64,000 bases of DNA from Diphasiastrum complanatum (taxonomy: Eukaryota; Streptophyta; Lycopodiopsida; Lycopodiales; Lycopodiaceae): NCBI GenBank assembly GCA_029204225.1, contig CM055093.1, positions 19,270,041 through 19,334,040 on the forward strand. The letters are read 5' to 3'. Below, one piece after another: positions 23,832 to 35,778 of this stretch. The notes below the pieces were generated by a model that had not been told where the DNA came from, searched no databases, and saw nothing but the letters and a program-made list of their open reading frames with translations. The position numbers and the translations under genes were made by a program. Numbering within the stretch: position 1 is the stretch's first letter; every line of letters starts with the position of its first letter.

Positions 23832-24622
23832 TTTTACATTCAGTTACCAGAGATGGAAATGAATAAGTGGAACTTGGATGCCACTAGATCAAGACCTTCA
23901 AATGGATGGTCACACAAATTGAAAAGAAGTCCACATTTTCAACAATGAAGATATGCTAACTACAACTGAAGTGAAAGATCATCGGAGCTTGAGTTATAGC
24001 AGACAAAAGCTGGTCTTAATGCACTATGAAATTCTACCTGAACACTTAAGATTCATTATCAATGAAAAGCTGGTAACATTTTCTTGTGATGTGCAAATCA
24101 GTCATTGATTATATATGTCACTCTATTCAGAGAATAACCAAACTAACAAGTTGCTTAGCTCTCATGCAAATACAAAAAAGACAGAAAAACACAACACTCT
24201 GCAAGGATCTTCCAACACATATCAATATTGTAGAAGAACAATAAAAAGTCATACAATCAATTGTACAAACCGATATATGTATTCAATACAATATCACGAA
24301 TTTGGAGAGTTTGTACAATTGTGCAAATATTTCTTTTTTTGTATTTACTATATGTCTATTTCTCATTTTATGTCTATATTTCTATTTTAGTATGAAACTA
24401 TGTCTATCTATTCAGCTTGGGTATTTACAAATTCCCCAGCTTCATTTAGAATCTGAAAATCATCTGGCTTAGAAGGCCCAACAACATCAGTCTTTTGTCC
24501 AACAGTTGACCTGGCCAATAGACTAAAGATGAGTTCTTGTCAAAATCTATACACTTCGCCAGCTATATTAATAACAAACAATATCTTACATGAAGATAAA
24601 AGAAAAATGGGTAATAACTCAC

Positions 24623-25008
24623 CTTCGAAATATCAACCCCCTCTTGAAGAATGTACCACTCAAAAAATAATTTGGCATTGTAAAGAGTACACCATGCACA
24701 TCTAAATGAGTCATTTTGCTGGGGTGTCTGCAATACATTCAGCTGATTAATAATGGGACGAAAAAACTGACAGTAAACAAAGATCATAAACAAAAGTATG
24801 CAAGAAATGTTCAATTATTACCTCAATGCTTACAATTTCACATGTTCCTGTCATAGGATTGTCTATTGGATAATATTTACATATAGCGGATAGTAGCGAG
24901 TCAATATCTTTATGTGTGTTACTGGCAAAATTCATCTTTACACAGAAAATGTTTACTATATTATTTGCAGTAGTTTTTATAGAGACTATAGTTAAGCTCC
25001 AGTTATTA
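24623..25008 (-). pseudogene. Ulp1/C48 SUMO-protease-like gene fragment, two exons
   Basis: Exon 25008-24822 is preceded by a TTTTTGTAG acceptor and reads NNWSLTIVSIK ... KDIDSLL. The next exon, 24727-24623, is preceded by TATTGCAG and followed by a GTGAGT donor; it reads TPQQNDSFRCAWCTLYNAKLF. The intron is GTAATA...TTGCAG. Ulp1 proteases have an (H)W-L-(I/V)-(I/V) motif, an Asp before a short acidic run and a Q-N-(x)-D-C-G box. Here His is replaced by Asn and D-C-G by R-C-A, with the Cys kept. The likely catalytic dyad is therefore damaged. Ulp1-like genes are known cargo of plant Mutator-like (KI-MULE) transposons. Confidence 0.5.
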
Positions 25009-25102
25009 CTACAAAAACAAAGAAGAATTCTATTAGATAGATGATACAATGATTACAAGTAAAGAAATAGACATTTGGTATGATAAGGCATCAACAAGAA
25101 CT

Positions 25103-25740
25103 TCACAGTTGGTGTGCATGCACCAAGGAGACAATGTGACAAAGTGTCGTTGTCGTCCTTGATGGCTTGTAGAAAAAATTGTTGAGAAGTTTCAACTCAT
25201 TCATAGAATTCCTTGCAATATCAAATTGCAGTAGGGGGAGATCCGTCTCTATCACTGGATTGCTGATAGAAGCCCTTTTGTCCTTTATTTGAATACAGTC
25301 TGGGATTCTAAAGCTAAGCTCAAAACCAATTTCTTCTATTTGGAAGAGAATTGGCATGTCGATATTATCTATAGCATCTGATATTTTAAATAACCATCAG
25401 AATCTAAATATAATATAGGTTTGATATTAATAGGAGAAGAGGGTAGAGTATTCACAATGGAGGGGATGTCCAAAATTTTTGTGGCTGAATCGACCACAGT
25501 ATCTAAGACTACTAGATTTACAATTACATCAACTCCAGATGGGGAATGTTGGAGGTCCATGCGTTGGACTTTTTAGGGGCCTGAGCAGATGATTTCTTGT
25601 TCCTTTTAGGGGCAGGTTGCTAAGTTTATAGAATCTCTCCTTCATTCTATACAAAATTTGAAAATCTTTGAGCATTATGGTGACCCGCTTAGCATGGATT
25701 GAAAGCAAAAAAGAATCTTCAAAAAGAAGTCCCAAATAGT
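25103..25740 (-). pseudogene. Degenerate coding-like stretch upstream of the Ulp1-like exons
   Basis: Three short minus frames (25735-25529, 25560-25369, 25357-25103) follow one another toward the Ulp1-like exons and may be its 5' exons. Composition is protein-like but no motif is recognised. Exon borders are not determined. Confidence 0.3.
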
Positions 25741-26097
25741 CCTTTGCGGACTACTGCAAGCACTGCAATGCTCCAGGTGTAAACCTAACAAGGCTTTGTA
25801 GACTATCCTTGATAATATTACGGATAGTTCTATAGAATGGTGCTCTTGATATTAGGAGCAAGGATGATCTCTGATATTTCTTAATCTCATAGAGCCATCT
25901 GCTCATGTTACGTCTGGTCTGTCGTGGTAAATTAACAGCAGGGGTACTAGTGGATACAGTGCCAGGAGAGAAAAAACTCCTCCGGTTCTGTTTTGACCCT
26001 AGACATCAGGCCAATATCGATTTTGTGCACAATTATCGTTACAGTGATGAGAGTACGATAACCAGGCTCGTAGAGGTGTGATATGTACTGATGTATC

Positions 26098-26800
26098 GGT
26101 CTTGTGTGAGGGTAGACAATGAAAAAAGAAGAGAATGATTTAACGGTGCATAGACGCGATATGTACGGTAGTAGTATCGCTCTTGTGCACCCGCAGAAGG
26201 GCGAGGCAATCAAGGAGCAAACGGGACGTGCAGAGAAGTGATACGAGATGAAAATCAAACGAAAAAAAGTGAAAATGACTTCTGTGCTCACGAGGATGTA
26301 TCGTATTTTTTCGCACATGTGGTCACACGTGTGACCCAAACCATGCAATCAACAATTGCCATGTGGCATTCACACGTGTGTCCAGAGTAGCTCAATCAGA
26401 TGTCGACACATGCCATTATTTGACAAATCAGTTCGTGACATGTGGCCATTATGAACGAATTGTAGGACGACACATGTTGCACGTGTGGACCTCATAAGCG
26501 AATTGTAGAATGACACATGGACAGTTGACCGTTTGAATCACACGTGTGAAACAGCTACAAATGGCACAATCCCCGGAAATATTTTTTTTGTCTTTCTCGG
26601 GTTGTTCTCATATCGGTTCTCTACGCGCCATATTTTTATATGATTTTCATCACATATCGCATCTCTGCACATCCCATTCGCTCCCTCATTGTCTCGTTGC
26701 TATGTGTGTGCACAAGAGCGATATGCCGACTGTACATATCGTTTCTGTGCATGCGTTGTGTACTCCATTAATCTCGGTTACTCCCCTCTCACACAAAACC
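26098..26800. repeat. Imperfect inverted repeat between divergent gene remnants
   Basis: The arm at about 26098-26258 is the degenerate reverse complement of about 26636-26800. Shared blocks include CTTGTGTGAG, CGATATGTAC, ATCGCTCTTGTGCAC and ACGTGCAGAGA. The arms surround a 377-bp centre. Antisense frames across both arms translate to similar peptides, confirming the match. It lies between coding remnants read outward on both sides, so it could be a duplicated promoter, a transposon terminal-repeat pair or a foldback element. Confidence 0.7.
26326..26546. promoter_or_regulatory. Cluster of CACGTG palindromes
   Basis: CACGTG occurs at 26326-26331, 26373-26378, 26480-26485 and 26541-26546, three times within CACACGTGTG. 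CACATG/CATGTG half-matches lie in between. CACGTG is the plant G-box/E-box core bound by bZIP and bHLH factors. Four in 220 bp of AT-rich DNA is well above expectation. A regulatory role is inferred, not shown. Confidence 0.45.
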
Positions 26801-27249
26801 AATACTAGGCAATGGCTTCCTTGTTTGATCCTAGCCGGAGTCCTTGTTGTCCAGTTTTCTCACTGAGTTTGGTATAATTGAGTGCATAGAGTACTTCAAG
26901 TCCCTCTTCCAGCCTTTCTTACATGTGTTCAGTACAACACAACAGAGTTCGGATGTTTTTTATGACCAATATATCAGATTCAGGCATATAATCAGTATCT
27001 ATCTAATCTCTATCTGTAATTTGTTGTTTATGCATTTCACTAACATTGTAGATACTTTTTCACATTATAAGCAGTGGCTGGACATGATGTACACTAAACT
27101 TTTTGAACAATTTAAGAATTCCAGTGAATGTAATTGTTGTAATTGAAAATGACGTTTTCTTGAGTATCAAACCGGATTTGCGTTTTTCCTGTTAGTACAA
27201 ATCCCAATAGAGTCAGATACATTGATTTCTGATACTGATATCCCTTCAT

Positions 27250-28323
27250 CCCACTCCTGAATATTCCATAAAGGATATCAGTCATTTTTTGGTTGATACA
27301 CCTGATAAAGACACTGACTATTTGAGTGTAGATACTGATAAGCTGAGGGATGCTTTCATTGGCTCTAATGCCAATATTGAGGAAAAGAATTGTTGATGTA
27401 CATTCCAAATGCTTTTTTGATTTGCCGAAGTATTATATAAATGAAGATGTGTATATCATAACAGCAGATCTCTGTGTTTTTTTTCGATTATCGGGAGGAT
27501 GAGGTGCTTCGTCTATTGTCAAGCACCATTTCTGAGTTCTCTAACATTGTTGATTTTGAAACTGAAGACTTGGTGTCGGGCATTGACTATTATGGTGAAG
27601 ATGGTATTCTGACTGGTGAGGAATGTTTGTCCTAGGCTATGGCAAATGTTCGTGATCATGGATGAAGTTTGCCTTCTGATGAGGAATTTATTTCATTCCT
27701 GGCCCAGTTGGGATTCCCTCGTCCATCAGTTATGAAATTTGCAGATGACTCTTCTTCAATAGGTGGTCACAATATAGATCATCCCGATCTAGTTGCAGCA
27801 GATGATGATGAATGCGTAAGTTTAGAAGTTTCACTGTATGTTTATCTGATGTATGAGTTCTATTGAATTTTATATACTAAGAACTCCAATTTGGTAATTG
27901 AAGGATACACTTATGATCGATGACTTTGCTACTCGTCGAGGGGACTTTAGACAACATTTAGCATCTTTACACAGGGATAGTGGTCTCGACCACTACTTGA
28001 GGCACTTTCAGAACAATGAAATCTGCGTTGCTCATTCCAAACTCAGTCCAGTTGGAGAGACTATGATAATGGCTGTGAAAGCCTTATCTTATTATCTAGG
28101 TGGACATAAATTTGCGAATGCAAATAAAATAATTTTTGTGAAGAGATCGTATGTTTGGAACATATCAGAATTTGTAGATGGGAATGTACCATTAAGGAGT
28201 TCCCATAATTCATTGTATGCAACATATAATGAATTGAGTGGTAACAAGGACAATGTGCATCTTCTGGATGCATATGCAAGTAGAGAGTTACTTCACGCCG
28301 AGCACAACAATTGGACAAGATGA
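27250..28323 (+). pseudogene. Unknown acidic protein, probably two exons, damaged
   Basis: In-frame blocks run VDTPDKDTDYLSVDTDKLRD (about 27295), DYREDEVLRLLSSTISEF (27485), a TAG near 27633, and PSDEEFISFLAQLGFPRPS (27670). An apparent intron or gap at about 27820-27900 precedes DTLMIDDFATRRGDFRQHL and HNSLYATYNEL, ending at 28323. It is rich in Asp, Glu and Ser and has no recognised domain. It reads away from the Ulp1-like remnant across the CACGTG palindrome region. Function is unknown. Confidence 0.35.
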
Positions 28324-28389
28324 AATATCATATCCCTCTAAATGAAACTTTGTATATATTGAATATTATGAATGCAATTTACATTTGTA

Positions 28390-29091
28390 GCATCTTTGTA
28401 GCTCTGAATTTTTAGCTTCTTTGCTGCTCAATGAATTTGCAAGCTTTTCTAAATTTGTCGTAATTTGAAGATTTGGTGATCTGTCGAATTTGAACTTTGC
28501 AGTAGAACCACTGGAATAATTGACAAATATAGCTTCATTTATCATTTGTTCCTCCATGTTGTGTATTTCGATGAAATACTGCCCGTTCTTGCCAATGTGA
28601 ATTCTCCATCCCTTGTGATGACCAAACACTTAAGCTTCCATATGTGTTTGCAAAAAATGATGTATGATCTCTTAGTATGTGTTACACATGTCAAAATCGT
28701 AATGTCAGTCTTATACTTGGATCAAAATACATACTCGAATTGAAAGCTGCTCTAAGCATGCATACTAACTATGTAATGAGTGATGTGATCTTCTCCCCAT
28801 GCTTTTGATATTGCATCAACAAAATTGACACGTCTTTTGTAGCACTCTCTTATCAGTATCAGAAAATTTGTCTTTTCTTAATATTTTAATCATACAGTCA
28901 AGCATCCTCCATACATCAACTTTCGATAATCTTGATTTGTTGATCACCCTTGTGTCTTGAGTGGCAGCAGCGATATCTTTCCAGACTGAGTGTTGAATGT
29001 TAGAAGCCTTACCAGTATGGTTTGATAGGAATCGACATGCTTTTTCTCCTCCAATGCTTGGCTTAGTAGGCATATTTTGTGAAAGATTCAA
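28390..29091 (-). pseudogene. Unknown two-block coding remnant
   Basis: The first block (29091-28816) reads GGEKACRFLSNHTGKAS and KVDVWRMLDCMIKILRKDKF. After a one-base shift in AAGAGAG near 28845 it continues ECYKRRVNFVDAISKAWGED. The second block (28629-28390) reads GWRIHIGKNGQYFIEIHN and ends at a stop. The protein-like quality and the recoverable frameshift suggest a real ancestral gene. I do not recognise the family. Confidence 0.35.
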
Positions 29092-30090
29092 CTAGTTTGA
29101 TCATATTTGTTATATTTTCATATTTGTCATATTGAGGCCAACTTTATTTTTAGACTTAGAGATTGACTTTTCAAAGTTCATAAGTCTAAATGTCATTCGG
29201 AATAAATACATTTTGAAAGTGTGGGAAAGTTAGAAGGCGAGTTTGAGTAGATTCAAATTTGAATTTTGGGTACTTTGAATCTAGACCCAAAAATAGTAGG
29301 GTTAGCATTTTGGAGGGAAAGCCAAGTGGCCATATAGGGTCTGGACCTGCTACAAAAGGATGTAACTCATGGAGAGAGTGATCTTCTCTCTTCCCTATCT
29401 CATTTCATGGCGATCATGTTTTCATTCATGTTGAGGGAATCCATATTCATACATTTTGGAGATGGCACTCATATTTTCAGTCCAATGTAAATATGGCGTC
29501 CATAATTGGAGATGGCGCTCAAATTTTCATTCTAGTGGAGGGAATGCATATTCATACATTTTGCTTTTTTCCCTGATTTGAATTTGGGGATGGCGGTCAT
29601 ATTCTAGATCCAATGGATGGAATGTATTTTTGAATTTTGACAAGTTAGACTGTGAATAGTTAAGAGTTCTTAACTGGGACTATAGACTCTATGGTTAGAT
29701 CATTGGGAGTTGGGGAGGCCTCGGGAGTGGTGGGGACAAGCAACTAAGCAATATTGTTTTTTTTATTTTGATATTTTTCTTTATCCTACATGGCATTCCT
29801 TAAAGGGTCATTTTTATATTGAGAACTCCTCTAATGGGTAGTGATTATCTCATCGATGACTTTGGTCTAGGTTATCAGTTGAGCTCTTCTCCTCTTGCTA
29901 TCACATGGCATGGCTTGGGGGCTAGATCCAGGAGGGTTCTCCAAGAGGGATCTAGGTCTGGTTGGGTGGTTTTGCTCCATAGTCTCTCTTGTTGTGTTTT
30001 CTTATCCTCATCTTAGGGGTTATCCCTAGTGGTCTTTACAAAAAACCATGCTATTACAAGAATCTAAAAAAAGAAAAACTATTAAACTTA
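29092..30090. other. No gene; short degenerate repeats
   Basis: Between 29440 and 29620 a GGAGATGGC(A/G)CTCATATTTT-like unit recurs three to four times with divergence. The frame at 29819-30016 has no recognised features. Confidence 0.4.
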
Positions 30091-30094
30091 CTCT

Positions 30095-31557
30095 TGTTGG
30101 TTATATAATATTTTGAACCTCCTACTAAGATCACATTGAATGGTCCACATATGTCAGAATGCACTAACTCCAAAATCTTAGTCGTTCTGTAGGAGTCTTT
30201 GATGAATGGAGTGCGTGACATCTTGCCCTTCAAACATGCATCATAGGTGGTTGAACTAGTTGTATTCGAGATGCTGGCCTCCATTATCGCTCCATGATGG
30301 CTTGCTTAGTAAAGCGCCATTGAGTTCATGTGGTAGTCTTCTGTGCCACAGAGTGTCTGGAGAGTCATCATGAGTCTGATGAACCTGCTCTACAGGTAGG
30401 CGTACCTTAAGATGATATAGGTTTCCTTTCCTTCTGTCTTGAGCGATCAGAGTACTAGTACTGGCAAAATCATGTTGCATGCTTCATCTAAAAATGTTAC
30501 ACGCGTCCTTGCATATGCTATTCTTGCTATAGAAAGCAAGTCTTGTTGCAGAGTAGGCACAAACAGAACGTCTTCGAGTCATCTGTCTTTGCCATTAGTG
30601 TTGACCATAGTGAACCAATACCATTCACTTGATGTCTAGATCCATCTCCAAGAACTATGAATCTTGAAGGATTTGCACTTATGAAATCAGACATTATTCG
30701 TCTTGATGTCACAAAGTGTGAGGTGGCTCCTGAATCTAGGATCACCTCATGCGTGTTAGATGTTGATGCTGCACACACATCTTCACAGATGTAGGCGGTC
30801 GAACAGTTTCTGTTCGTTCTTTCTTCGCCCATCTTCGAGCTCTCAGGCTCCTCGACATAGGATGAGCTGTTGTTGTTCTCCTGTCTGTTCTGTGCTGATT
30901 TGTTTCTCGGATTCTGGTAGCAATCCATGGTTGTGTGACCCTTCTTGTGGCAATGGATACACTCAATATTGGGATTGAGTCAGCATGTATCTATTGTATG
31001 CCCGTCTCTTCTACATCTCACGCAAGTCTTCTTGTCTATACCTTGTTGTTTCGACCTCCCTTTGCTCTTCCATTTGCCTTTGTTGGTCCCCTCTGCTTGC
31101 TGATCACGATCCTGCCTCTGATTCAACTCCCTCTTAGGCTTAAATTGTTTCTTGGATTTTTCTTTGTTGTCGTAGAGGGCCTGATCAGAACCAACCTTGT
31201 GATCAAGGTGTTCTCTAGCCTCGACTTCGTTTGAGGTTCATGGTAGGATCCTTTGCGAGCAGGGTTCTCGTTGTCTGAAATGATCTAGGTAAGGCTCTCA
31301 ATAGGTACGTGAGCTGTTTCTCAGCTGACACAACGTTCTCTGTTCCAGAGTTATGTAGTGACAAAAACAGATCCTTAATCTTTCTTACGAAAGAAGTGAG
31401 GTCTTTTCCATCCCACTGTAGATTCGTCAGCTGATCTTCCAACATCATGATTTGACTGATTTCGTCTGAAATCTGGTGAGTAATGCATCCCACATCTCCT
31501 TAGCTTTGGAGAGTGTTGCCAGGTCAAGTGTGAGACTATCTTCGATGGAAGATGATA
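30095..31557 (-). pseudogene. Copia element F2, gag to integrase N-terminus, broken
   Basis: Reading leftward: a gag fragment (LTNLQWDGKDLTSFVRKIKD ... ALPRSFQTTRTLLAKDP), an acidic linker, and the protease motif ILDSGATSHFVTSRR with the catalytic Asp intact. Then come GAG-pre-integrase (LWHRRLPHELNG) and the start of the integrase core (ELVHSDICGPFN). Homology ends at about 30095 in VGGSKYYI. The gag begins mid-frame at about 31557, where it is joined directly to the RNase H of F1. There is no LTR at either end. Confidence 0.8.
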
Positions 31558-34500
31558 GCAAGAAACCATCTCATTCGTTCCAATGAAAGTAGTCTGCAGC
31601 TTCTTCTTCTCGATCAAGTCCCTTATCAAGTGGTATTTGATTGCAATGTGCTTCATCCTTGAGTGAAACACAGGATCCTTTGTCAGGTGTATTGTGGATG
31701 TATTATCCATCTGCAAAATCAGAGGTCATTTCTTGTTTCACCCATTTTGTCAAGGAACTGTTTGAGCCAAGTAATTTCATTAGCCATCTTTGTTGCTAGT
31801 ACATATTCTACTTCGCAGGATGATTGAGCCACGATGGTCTGCTTTTTGCTGACCCAGAGAATTGCTGCTCTCGATGCGATGGTACATCCTCCTGAGGCAC
31901 TTTTGCAGTCATCCTTGAGAGATGCCCAACTAGCATCACTATAGGAAAGCATCTGGAATCCTGCATCACGAGAATAACACAATCCAAAATCCTTCGTTAA
32001 TTGAAGGTATTGCAAGATTCGTTTCGCGATCTTCCAATGAGTCAAGCCTGGATTTGTGCTGAATTGGCTCATCTTGAATACAACATAAGCAATGTCAAGG
32101 TGTGTGTTATCTGTAAGATACACTAGTGATCCGATCAGCTTCATATATGGTGTATGCTCCATCAATTGACTTTCTTCTTCAGTCTTTGAGCAATCTTTAT
32201 TTGTCAGGATTGTTCTTGCAAGCATTGGAGTATTTGCTCCTTTGCAATTCATCTTTTGAAAATCTTCTAAGATCTTCTGGGTATATCTAGACTGATGAAA
32301 GTACAATTTTCCTTCCTCATAGTCCTTGTCAATTTGTAAGCCAAGATAGCATTTGAGTTCTCCTAGGTCTGCAATCTCGAAATGTTTCGAGATGTCGTAC
32401 TTTACCTCATCAATAAGTTCTTCACTTTTGTAGAGTATCAGGGTGTCGTCCACATATACAGCTACAATGATGATCAGATCTGTAATTCTTACATAAACAT
32501 TGGAATCAGCTATTAGTGGATTGAATCCTAAGGATTTCAGGGCTTGATCTTTCTTCTTATACCATTGTTGCACTGATTGCTTCAGACCGTAGATACTCCT
32601 GTGCATTCTGCATGCAAAAGTAGGAAGTGAGTTCGAAATGTAGCCTGGAGTTGATCCATGTAGACTTCTGCATTTAGCTCACCATGCAAGAATGTTGTCC
32701 TTTCATCCACGATGTAAATCTTGAGATCATAAGCGGCTACATATGCAAACAGTACGCGTAGGGACGAATGTTTCATCATAGGAGAGAAGGTCTCAGCATA
32801 GTTGATACATATCTCTGAGATAAACCCTTCATTGTAAGTCTGGATTTATACTTTGAAATATTTCCATTGGTCCATACTTCAGCTTGTATACCCACTTGCA
32901 TTGTGTAGTCTTTCGTTTATCTGGTAATGGCTGCAATGTACATACCTCAATTCCATCTCCTCATTCATGGCTTGGATCCATTTGTCCTTCTCTAGACATT
33001 CAATTGCTTTCTCAAATGTCTATGGTTCTCCACTGAATCCACAAAATTCTTTTGATGTAGAAGTTGAGTTGCTTGGCGCAACTCTTGTTGGCACTCTTCA
33101 TTCTCTTGTCAATCTTCTAGGAGATCCTTCTGGTATCACAATGCTCTTGTCTTTATCTGATCTGCTAGGTCCAGAGCCATTTTGGTTTACAGGTGTTGTA
33201 GCAGTAGGCTGGCTTGCAAATCTTTCTTCATCTAATTTGTCACTTCGACTGAAATATCTTTGTCTGATTGTTCATCCTCTGCTCCCTCTGTCATGGTTGG
33301 TAGATCATAGTATTGTCTTCCAAGGACTTCATAACTAACAGAATCATTGTTGGCCATTGTTATGCTCTCAGTGAATTTGACGTCTCTGACTATCTTCACT
33401 GTGTTTGTCTCTGACATATAGACTCTGTAGTATGATGAATGATTTTCATATCCTACAAGATATCCTTGTTCTACTTTCACATCAAGCTTCTTTCGAAGCT
33501 TGTCAAGAAATGTGCATATGCTGCACAGCCAAAGATTCAAATATGAATCAGATTGGGTTTTCTACCCCACCATAATTTGTGTGGTGTTGTATGAGGAACA
33601 CCAAATTTTCTTGTCCTGTTCTGAATGTAAGTAACTGTAGCTACTGCTTCAGCCCAGAGTACTCTTGGAGCCTTCGAATAGGCCACCATGCATCCGGCGG
33701 CTTCCATGAGAGTCATGTTCTTACTTTCTACAACACCGTTGTGCTGCGGTGTATAAGATGCAGTCCTTCCATGAATGATTTCTAGATCATTGCATAAATC
33801 AGTGAATTGGTTTGAGATGTATTCTCCACCTTGATCTATTCTGATCTGCTTCACCTTGTTTCTTGTGCATCTTTCTGCCCAATTCACATACTCTGTGAAT
33901 TTGTCAAATACATCTGATTTATTGTAAATGAAGTAGACTCTAGAAAACTTACTGTAATTATCAACAAAGGTAGTATAATATTTTGAGCCTCCTACTGAGA
34001 TCACATTAAAAGGTCCACAGATGTTTGAATGTACTAGCTCCAAAATAATTGTCATTCTGTAGGAGTCCTTGACAAAAGGAGTACGTGACATCTTACCCTT
34101 TATACATGCATCACAGGTCATGGAATTAGTTTCATTCGAGATGCTCACCCCTGTGATAGCTCCATGATGGTTTGCTTGATACAGTGCCATTGAATTTATA
34201 TGGCATAGTCTCCTGTGTCATAGAATATCTGACGAATCATCATGGGTTTGATCTGCAGGTAGTCATACCCTCAAGTGATACATGTTGTCTTTTCTTCTAC
34301 CTTGAGTAATCAGTTTACTGATGCTTGTATCAATAACATTGCATGTTTCATCTGAGAACGTTACATGCATCCCTGCCACTAATAGCAAGTCCTGCTACAG
34401 TGTAGGCATGAGTAGAACGTCTTCGAGTCATCTGTCTCTGCCATTTGTGTTGAGCCATAGTGAACTAATATCATTCACTTGATGCTTTGATCCGTTTCCA

Positions 34501-35640
34501 AGAATGATAAATCTTGATGGATCTGTACTTAGACATTATCCATCTTAATGTAACAAAGTGCGAGGTAGCTCCTGAATTAAGGATTACCTCTTGTGTGTCA
34601 AGTGTTGATACTGCATGCATGTCTGCATAGATGTAGGCGGTCGAATTTCTGTGATTCGATCTTTTTTTGCCCATCTTCGAGCTCTCTGGTTCTTCGACAT
34701 AGGACGAACTATTATTGTTCTCCCGTCTGCCTTGAGCTTGTTTGTTTCTTGGGTTCTGGTGGCAGTCCATGGCTGCATGACCCTTCTTATGACATTGGAT
34801 ACACTCAATTTTTGGATCTAGCCAACACGAATCGACAATATGTCCTTCGCATTTGCATCTCATGCAAATATTCTTATCTCCACTCTACTATTCGACTTTT
34901 TTTTGTTCTTCCATTTGCCTTTGCTAGCTCCTTCTGATTGCTGGTCTCGACCATGCTTTCGGTTTGACTCCCTCTTAGGCTTGAACTACTTTTTTGTCTT
35001 TTCCTTGTTGTTGTAGAGAGTTTGGTCAGAAGCATCCTTGTGATCAAGGTGCTATCAAGCTTCGACTTCTTCTCGAATCTCGACCATTGTCTTTTCAAGT
35101 GTCATAGCTGGATCCTTTGCTAGCAGCGTTCGGGTTGTCTGGAAGGATCTTGGTAAAGCTCTCAACAGATAGGTAAGCTGCTTCTCTGTTGATACTGCAT
35201 TCTCTGCTCCGGAATTGTGTAATAAAAGGAGCAGATCTTTCACCTTTTTGATAAAGGAGGGGAGGTCTTTGCCATCCCATTGCAGATTTGTCAGCTAATC
35301 TTCAAAAAGCATGATATGACTACGTGATTTTGTCTAAAATCTTGTGAGTAAAGTATCTCACATCTCTCTTGCATTGGAGAGTGTAGCCAGGTCAAGAGTC
35401 AGGCTATCCTCGATGGATGATGACAACACGGCTATTGCCTTGTCATTCTTCTCTCTCCATTCACGTAGCTCATTGCCTGTAGTTGTAGGCATCTCCTCGG
35501 TGCCTTCTACCCAAATAATCCTTCTCCTTTTAGTATAATAGAGGTCTTGACCTTCCATGCTAGGAAGTTAGATCCTGATGAGTCGAGGATTGTATAGATC
35601 TTTGACTGTATACTACTTATTGAAGCCATTGTTGTAGATT
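31558..35640 (-). pseudogene. Copia element F1, nearly full-length gag-pol, inactivated
   Basis: Gag starts near 35630 (MASISSIQSKIYT) and carries several shifts. A CCHC knuckle follows (CIQCHKKGHAAMDC). The protease is ILNSGATSHFV, with catalytic Asp changed to Asn. In the integrase (34190-33537) the first catalytic Asp is also Asn (ELVHSNICGP), while RIDQGGEY is retained. The RT spans 32779-31719 with IYGLKQSVQQWY and YVDDTLIL. RNase H (SDASWASLKDD, QSSCEVEYV) runs to TTFIGTNEMV at about 31560 and stops there. The copy is the same family as F2 and related to element G at 60-63 kb. It cannot be functional. Confidence 0.88.
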
Positions 35641-35778
35641 GTGTTCCCACTTGTTAATGGTTCTTTATCTTGAATGCTTTGCCTCCTGAATCTGATAGCT
35701 TTGCGTCTATGGTAGAATATGACAGGCGTTGATACCACTGAAGAAAAATTCATGACTCTAACTACTACTGATAGCAAT

